Source: Rhipicephalus microplus (lineage: Eukaryota > Arthropoda > Arachnida > Ixodida > Ixodidae). From it: 64,000 nucleotides of DNA. The notes under the pieces are model-generated. The model worked only from the letters and a program-made list of their open reading frames with translations. It was not told where the DNA came from and did not search any database. Both the position numbers and the translations under genes were made by a program. The number at the start of each line of letters is the position of its first letter. Position 1 is the first letter of the stretch. The stretch lies in contig NC_134700.1 of assembly GCF_043290135.1 (NCBI RefSeq), forward strand, positions 163,518,053-163,582,052, written 5' to 3'. Below, in pieces: positions 58,185 to 64,000 of this stretch.

Positions 58185-58315
58185 TTGACATTTAGTTCAT
58201 GTTATTGTTTGTATGGAAAGTGTACCAATTCATGTATGTATTCCCTTTATTCTCCCCTTACACAATGCCCTGTTGGGTCTGTAAGGTATTTTGAATAATA
58301 AAATAATAAAAAGTC
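58185..58315 (+). mobile_element. LINE 3'-end fragment (CR1/L2-like)
   Basis: TTATTCTCCCC, ACAATGCCCTGTTGGGTCTG, AGGTATTTTGAATAATAAAA has the look of a CR1/L2-type 3' UTR ending in AATAA-type repeats. It is opposite in orientation to the neighbouring LINE. The assignment is from pattern only. Confidence 0.4.
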
Positions 58316-58329
58316 TGAACATGAAAATC

Positions 58330-58957
58330 ATGAAACGTATGTCATGAATGTCATGATTTACATTTCATGGTCTTGCTGCTCGTGTGGTGGCTTATTCATC
58401 TGATATATTGCAAAACTGATATGATGTGACATGACTGCATGACTAACATAAATGACAAGCCCCTAACATAGAAATTATGGTATGTGTGTCATGATTTTTA
58501 CGTTATGACTAGTCATGACTATACGCCATGCTCATCGTGCACTCACGGTCGTTTCGTTGGCTTCACATATACTAAATTTGACATTATGACACGTGACTGC
58601 TGAACGAAGCTATATTACTGGTGCAAACATTATAATCATGAGATGCGTGTCATGTAAGAACATGAGCACATGCTGCACTCATAGCGTGCTCATAACTGCT
58701 TCGCTAGCTCCACTTGTACGAAAATTGTTATTACGTGGCGTCAGTGGACAACGAAGGTAAATCACACGTCCAAACATAATAATCTTGATATGCGTGCCAT
58801 GCAAAACTTGACTACACGCTACCCCCATAGCGCGCTCACGGCCATTTCGCTAGCTCCACATATACCGAATTTAGTATCAGGTGACTGAATTGACGACGAA
58901 GGTAAATGACACGTTCAAACATAATAATCATGATATGCGTGTTATATTCTCACAAGT
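58330..58957 (-). repeat. ~150-bp satellite, about four units (inverted array)
   Basis: The complement carries the same landmarks as 28970-29725 (ATGATTATnATGTTT, GCTAGCGAAnnGnCCGTGAGC, GTGTAGTCA). Unit boundaries recur at about 150-base spacing. No GATA tract adjoins it. Confidence 0.8.
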
Positions 58958-58959
58958 AC

Positions 58960-59100
58960 ACAGAGACGCAGGCGCAAAACAGGGCGTTTACTATCGGTAC
59001 CAAAGGCCAAAAGTACGAACACCAGAGCTCACGCCCACAAAACTACTTCGTTATCTTCCTCAGAGGCTGGCCACTATAGTTGTCCGCCTACCTTGAGTCA
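58960..59100 (-). repeat. Possible 3' LTR remnant of Ty3/gypsy element 2
   Basis: It lies just past a polypurine-like tract (GAAAGAGGGGA on the minus strand) and begins TGACTCAAGG. The partner LTR is off the window, so this cannot be confirmed here. It abuts the satellite array. Confidence 0.35.
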
Positions 59101-59236
59101 ATTCCCCTCTTTCATAGGTGATCATCCCCGTCGCTTGACTATGATGCTGAAGATGGCCATGGAGAAAGATGGTCACGGCAACGTAAAAAAAACAACAACT
59201 TCACGCTGTTGTACATAATAAGAAAAAAAGTTCGCA

Positions 59237-60470
59237 GTGTTCATAACTCGCGGGCGTGGTATGGTTTCGTCCGTACTACGTGAACTACTTCTGGACGTGA
59301 ACGTCATCGGTTTGAACTGGTATCGGTGCTTTGGGGAACTACCTCGTAACTCAAGTCACTGTGGCAGCGCAGAACTTTGTAAGGGTCAAAATAGCATCGC
59401 AACAGCTTCTCCAAAAGCCCACGAGGTCGAGTTGGTGTCCACACTCATTCATAGTCACCTGGTTGATAGTGGACGTTCCTTCGTACTTGGTTGTAACGAT
59501 GAGCGTCAATATCTTGCTGCGTGCGAATGCGGTTCCGTGCAAGCTGGCGGGCCTCCTCGGCTTTCTGAACGAAGTCGTCAACGCTGTCATTTCCGCTGGT
59601 GTCCGGGTCAACGGGGAGCATAGCATCTAACGGTGTTATGACTCGACGGTCATAAACAATATCGAATGGTGTTAGATCTAGGGTCTCTTGTACAGCAGTA
59701 TTATAAGCAAACGTGGCGTACGGCAAAATTTCATACCACTTTTTGTGGTCTACATCAACAAAGATAGATAGCATGTCGGCCAGTGTTTTCTTTTAACCGC
59801 TTCGTCGAGCTGTTCATTTGGGTATGATAAGCTGTTGTTTTCCCGTGGTTGGTATACGTCAGCTTGGTGACCTGTCACAATAACTCTGCCGTATTTAAAT
59901 GCTGCTCCGCGATCGGTTATGAGAACAGCAGGTGCACCATAACGCAAAAATATGTCGTGAACAAAGAATCTGGCGACTTCAACTGCAGTTCCCCTAGGCA
60001 CAGCTTTGGTTTCTGTATAGCGAGTCAGATATTCGGTTGCAACGTTTATCCACTTATTTTCTGAAGATGACGTACCGAATATACCAAGATCCATTACCAC
60101 TTGCTGAAACAAGGCTCGAGGTGGATATAAAGGCTGAGCAAGCCGTCGGGCTTTACCGGTTGAACTTTACACCTCTGACAGTCACGGCAGGTTTGGAGGT
60201 AGGGCTGAACGGACGCATACAGCTGCAGGCAATGTACTTTTGTCGGATGCGCGCTAATGTCCTAGCGAAGCCTAAGTGACCGGCAGAAGGATCATAGTGG
60301 CACGCCTGCCAACTTCTTCACGCAGTGCCGTTGGAAGGGCGAGGAGAAATGTTTCCTGGCTGCTCTAAATATTTCTCTTGTAGAGAACATTGTTCCGCAG
60401 GCAATACAATATTAATCCACGTGAAAGCAGGCGTGGGACGATAGCGTCTTCTCTTTGAAGATACCCCATG
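59237..60470 (-). pseudogene. Integrase of Ty3/gypsy element 2
   Basis: From right to left: pieces of the HHCC linker (60470-60120), the core in 60112-59750 (VATEYLTRYTETKAVP, where the first catalytic Asp is replaced by Glu; ITDRGAAF with the second Asp), a frame break around the third acidic motif, then 59774-59445 (FAYNTAVQE, LTPFDIVYDR) and the C-terminal FDPYKVL/EVVHVVR region (GPY/F-like) to a TGA near 59237. At least three frame changes. Confidence 0.82.
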
Positions 60471-60872
60471 GGGGGAGGGGGGGGGGTTATAAGAGGGGAA
60501 AGAAGAGACAAGTGAGCCACGTAACTGTCTGCATATGCGTGCGACACCTCATCAGTAGCTCACAAGGGTTGGGGGTAAAGAGGTATTAAAAGGATAAGAA
60601 TAAAGGTATAGAGGCAGAGAGAGAGAGAGAGATGCACAAGGACAGCGTGCTACAACAAAAGAGATAGGAAAGATGAAACATGGTCACAGGAGTCTGAGGA
60701 CGGGGCACCACTTGCGGGAGCTTTTGTCGGCGACAGGAGATGGCGTAGGGCTAATCCAGTCGGCCAGAGCTGCAATGTCGTCGTCGTAGGGGACCGGCGG
60801 CAGGAGGTGGCGTAGGACCAATCCAGTCGGCCAGAGCTACGCGGTCGTCGGAGATCGCAAGGGCACAACCGG
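60471..60872. mobile_element. ~400-bp repeat inserted between RNase H and integrase
   Basis: It begins in a G-run, includes an AG dinucleotide tract (about 60616-60632), and two ~62-base tandem units (GATGGCGTAGGGCTAATCCA and GGTGGCGTAGGACCAATCCA, both followed by GTCGGCCAGAGCT). Pol-like sequence resumes on both sides, so it is an insertion. Family unknown to me. Confidence 0.6.
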
Positions 60873-61300
60873 TCAGTACAGAATCCAGCGAGCGCACTCA
60901 TATACTGGATGACAGGAAGTAGCGGAGTATCCTTACGTTGAAGTTCAGCCATACGCACCACATAGACAATGCCAAGAAACGGTAAATCTTGATCAGTGTC
61001 CGATGACGTCAGGTAAATAGGAGCACGAGACAGGTAGTCAGCATCCGTATGCTTATGTCCTGATCGGTAGACTACCGGTATATCACACTCTTGAAAGCGG
61101 AGGCTCCATTGGGTGAGGCAGCCTGATAGATCCCGTAGATTGGCAAGCCAACAGAGCGATTGGTGGTCACTGACCACTCGAAATGGCCGGCTGTGTAGGT
61201 AAAGTCGAAACTTGCTAAGAGCCTAATCGACTGCTAGGCCACTCTTTTTCGGTAGTAGAGTAGGTTGTCTCTGTTTTGTGTGAAACTGTGGCTCGCGTAA
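60873..61300 (-). pseudogene. RNase H of Ty3/gypsy element 2
   Basis: 61177-60995 reads VSDHQSLCWLANLRDLSG, VVYRSGHKHTDADYLSRAP, the end of the RNase H domain with its His-containing RSGHKH motif. The N-terminal half (61300-61180) is frameshifted. Confidence 0.82.
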
Positions 61301-61396
61301 GCTATCACATGCTCTGCGCCAGCCTGCGATTGAATTAGAATGGCTCCAATTTCTACGTTGCTGGCATCCGTGCAAATCTCAGTGTTGGCAGTGTCC

Positions 61397-62199
61397 TCAA
61401 AATGTGCCAGCACTGGAGCTGTCTGCAGTCAATTGCGTAGCTCTACGAAGGCTTGTTGTTGTTCTTCCGTTCATATGAAGGGCACATCTGGCCATGTCAG
61501 TCTTGTAAGAGGTTCCGCAATTTTCGAAAATCCTTGTACAAAAACGGTGGTGGTAGGCACAGAGTCTGAGGAATCGCTGAACAGCCTTCTTGTCTCTATG
61601 ACAAGGGAACTCGGCAACGGCAGCCAACATCTCTGGATCTAGTCAAACGCCCCCCGGGCTCACTACGTGGCCGAGAAACTTGATCCTCATAGCCAAAGTA
61701 GCACTTTTCGGGCTTGATAGTAAGGTTTGCTCTCTGTATTGCAGTGAGGACGCTTTTTAGCCTTAAAAGAAGTTCGTCAAACGTGCTTGAAAACACAACG
61801 ACGTCATCCAAGTATACAAGACACATCTGTCACTTCGGTTTAGCGAGTACAGAATCCATTATGCGTTGAAATGTGGCAGGAGCACGATAGAGACGGAAAG
61901 GCCCCACTTTGAATTCGTGGAGCCCGTCGGAAGTCCCGAACGTGGTTTTCTCACAGTCGCCCTCGTCAACTTCAATTTTAAAGTACTCTGACTTTAGATC
62001 TAATTATATAAAGAACTAGGCATGGCACAGACGGTCTAAGGCGTCATCAATCCGTGGAAGGTGATAAACGTCGCGCTTTGTGACTTTGTTAAGCCATCAG
62101 TAGTCGACGCAGAAGCGTAACAGCTGAAACCCACAGACTTCTCTAGAGTTCAATCACATCATCATTCAGCATTCCTTGGACTTGACGCTTAATCACCTC
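61397..62199 (-). pseudogene. Reverse transcriptase of Ty3/gypsy element 2
   Basis: The first part (62199-61830) is full of stops. 61826-61596 reads MCLVYLDDVVVFSSTF, with YLDD intact here, then KPEKCYFGY. 61630-61397 reads the connection (LAAVAEFP, QRFLRLCAYHHRF, ...). In contrast to element 1, the catalytic box survived while the rest decayed. Confidence 0.83.
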
Positions 62200-62808
62200 T
62201 CATTCCTTCGGGGACACACGGTGTGGATGTTGACGAAGAGGCCGCGCCAACCCCTCAGTAAAAATGCATTGTTTTGTAACAGTAGTATGTTGAACCTTCG
62301 ATGCTGTTGAGAAGCAGTCCGAGAATTCCTTCACAAGGTTCAGCAGCCGCTCTTTTCGTGAATCTGGTAAGTCTGGATTCACGTTAATGCGCCTTCCCAG
62401 GTGAGCACAAGCTTTTGCATCCGGTGAAGTTGTATCCAATATTGCAACATCGGAAAAGTCGGCGATTTCACTGAGGAAAGCGACAGTGGTGCCTCTAGGG
62501 ACGTGCTGAAACTCATTGCTGAAGTTGGGCAGCAGAACTCGAGAGCATTTGTTCTCTAACCGAACAAGGCCTCCGGCTATGCAGATGTTTCGTTTGCGCA
62601 GCAGCGGGATATTTGCCTCTGAAATACCTTCATAGTCATTGAATTCAACGAAAAAGTCGCAGGTTACCAAGGTCAACACGCAACTCTTCGGCGGTAACGT
62701 GACGTCATCGTCGACAATCCTCAAAGCATTGGCGTAACTGTCGTTAGGGTTGCGCGCTAAAGCTTGTGCTGTGGAAAACGTCACATGTGAATCTTGCAAG
62801 CCAATCAC
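62200..62808 (-). pseudogene. Pol segment between protease and RT (element 2)
   Basis: This 202-codon open stretch matches the linker of Ty3/gypsy pol that precedes the RT fingers: ...CSRVLLPNFSNEFQHVPRGT, LLNLVKEFSDCF, PLRQHPHRVSPKE. It ends at a stop where RT should continue. Confidence 0.78.
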
Positions 62809-62856
62809 GGCTCCGTTATCAAGCAGAAAGTTCAGTCTGAGAATTGGGTCCCTTGA

Positions 62857-63140
62857 TCAACTCAGCAGTATCACAAATTCTCTGAGATACGTAAGTCCGT
62901 GAATACTGACCCGTGCTGTGCATCGTCTTACCGGAATGAGGAGATGACGTCCTGCCGTACGTATCTGGGACTCAGCCCACTGCGTAGAAAAAATCTTCAT
63001 CCCGCAGGCAAGACCCACGCTCATAATGGAAGTGTTTGCTCCAGTGTCGATTAGCGTCATTACTTCTTGGTCATCGACGTTTACCGCAATGTTTGATCTT
63101 ACCACTCTTCGTACTAAGTTTTACTGCGTCGGTACATATT
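62857..63140 (-). pseudogene. Retropepsin-like protease of element 2
   Basis: TLIDTGANTSIM carries the DTG catalytic triad (about residues 19-21 from M63105). It ends prematurely near 62857 before the second conserved segment. Confidence 0.82.
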
Positions 63141-63199
63141 TTAGTTGACATCGCTGTCATCGTAGTGGAGGATCTTCCGTAGTCAGCATCAGTGGCCTC

Positions 63200-64000
63200 A
63201 CCTCTGGCCGGAGGTCACTGAACTTAGTTTCCCCGACTTGCAGGACTGGGTGAGCGGTGTCTCGGAGCGCCGCGTGAATAGGCTGGGCTCCGTGACCTGT
63301 AGTGAGCAGGCGACGACAAGCAGGGCCCCTGCGACTGATGTTCGAGTTTGGGATGATTCTACATGAAACTCTCTATTTCCAGTGGTCGTTCACCAGGTCG
63401 TGGACGAGGGACTTTAGGCGAAAATCTAAGGAGACCCACATGGCAGTATGGACATGTTCGGTAGACATGTCCTGCTTCCCCAAGTAGAAACAAAGGGGCC
63501 TGTGGTCGGGTGTACGCCAGATGTCACTCTTCGTTGGTCGTGCTTCGGCGATCAACGGCCGGCTACGAGGACGGAAGCCTACCTCTATTTGCTGAGCGTG
63601 TCACTCATTGGGGTAAAACACGCTGGATGAACTGCACGTTGGACGACGTCGCACTGCTTCCGCGTAGCTCATTTCAACGCAGTGCCGCTGTTGTGGCGCG
63701 TCGGACTGTTGGGAAGCGTGAACGGCTTGCTGTAGCTCGGCGCATACCATCTCCGCAACGTAGAGGTGCTCTACAGGTTAAGCAGTCATCTTCATCTTTT
63801 GTAGCTCCTTCTTGATGAGAGCTCTGATGAGCTCTCGCAATTCGCTGATGTCGTTGCCGAGAGTGGATGTACACCACGGTTATACTGCCTGGCACGATGT
63901 TGAAGGGCCCTCTCCATGGCAGTGGTTTCCACATGGTACTCCGCGAATGTCGCAGGCGGCTTTCGAATCAGGCCGGGAAAAATCACTTCTTTAACACCAC
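63200..64000 (-). pseudogene. Gag C-terminal region of element 2
   Basis: 63994-63790 has a frame with FAEYHVETTAMERALQHR and RQYNRGVH, which I recognise as gag of a tick-type Ty3/gypsy lineage. Around 63555-63375 a zinc-knuckle region is readable but damaged (PLCFYLGKQDMSTEHVH, with one Cys lost). Several frameshifts. The gene continues off the right edge. Confidence 0.65.

Larger units (their letters stand above)
58960..64000 (-). mobile_element. Ty3/gypsy LTR retrotransposon 2, degenerate, off the right edge
   Basis: Reading from right to left: gag C-terminus, protease, RT, RNase H, a ~400-bp insertion, integrase, GPY/F-type end. Then come a purine-rich tract (complement of 59103-59114) and what may be 3' LTR remnant down to 58960. 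It is a different, more decayed lineage than element 1. The 5' LTR and gag start are outside the window. Confidence 0.85.

Overview
This is eukaryotic genomic DNA and it is almost entirely transposable-element debris. The most likely source is a hard tick (Ixodida, probably metastriate) or a close chelicerate relative. The reasons are the tRNA-derived SINEs resembling tick Ruka-type elements, the mix of I-like, RTE, CR1/L2-like and L1/Tx1-like LINEs with Ty3/gypsy elements, and long TA, GATA and GGAC-type simple repeats. The assignment comes from recognition, not from a search. No host gene, tRNA, rRNA or bacterial feature could be supported.

Layout, left half. 1-1.9 kb holds the 3' part of an I-like LINE (RT end, RNase H, zinc finger). 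2.1-9.2 kb is a broken Ty3/gypsy LTR retrotransposon lying between two TA microsatellites; its integrase is split by a 5'-truncated CR1/L2-like LINE flanked by the 5-bp repeat CAACT (6.6-8.7 kb). 10.9-15.3 kb is an old RTE LINE whose 5' half is inverted against its 3' half, and which is itself interrupted by a CR1-like fragment plus a SINE fragment. 15.3-21.6 kb is mostly featureless apart from SINE remnants. 21.6-26.9 kb has three copies of a TIR-bounded element with a GGAC-rich minisatellite core and a fairly intact CR1/L2-like reverse transcriptase. 28.5-31.0 kb has an element built of ~150-bp tandem units ending in a GATA microsatellite, an inverted partner copy, and a clean SINE.

Right half. 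31.1-34.4 kb is a decayed L1/Tx1-like LINE. It is followed by a SINE whose body forms a 228-bp near-perfect palindrome. 35.2-37.0 kb is a second, inverted copy of the I-like LINE. 38.5-42.2 kb has SINEs and microsatellites. 45.7-49.3 kb is a ~613-bp tandem repeat into which an RTE LINE (open 673-codon RT frame, 8-bp target duplication) has inserted. 49.3-55.7 kb is largely unassigned, with one small MITE and one hairpin cluster. 56.2-58.2 kb is another CR1-like LINE with a SINE in its 3' UTR. 58.3-59.0 kb has more ~150-bp satellite. 59-64 kb is a decayed Ty3/gypsy element on the minus strand that runs off the right edge.

The elements do not form an operon or pathway. The informative relations are nesting (who interrupts whom), shared 3' tails (LINE and short tail-only copies), and shared termini. 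The most unusual structures are the satellite/GATA composite element, the minisatellite-filled TIR element, the SINE palindrome and the inverted RTE.
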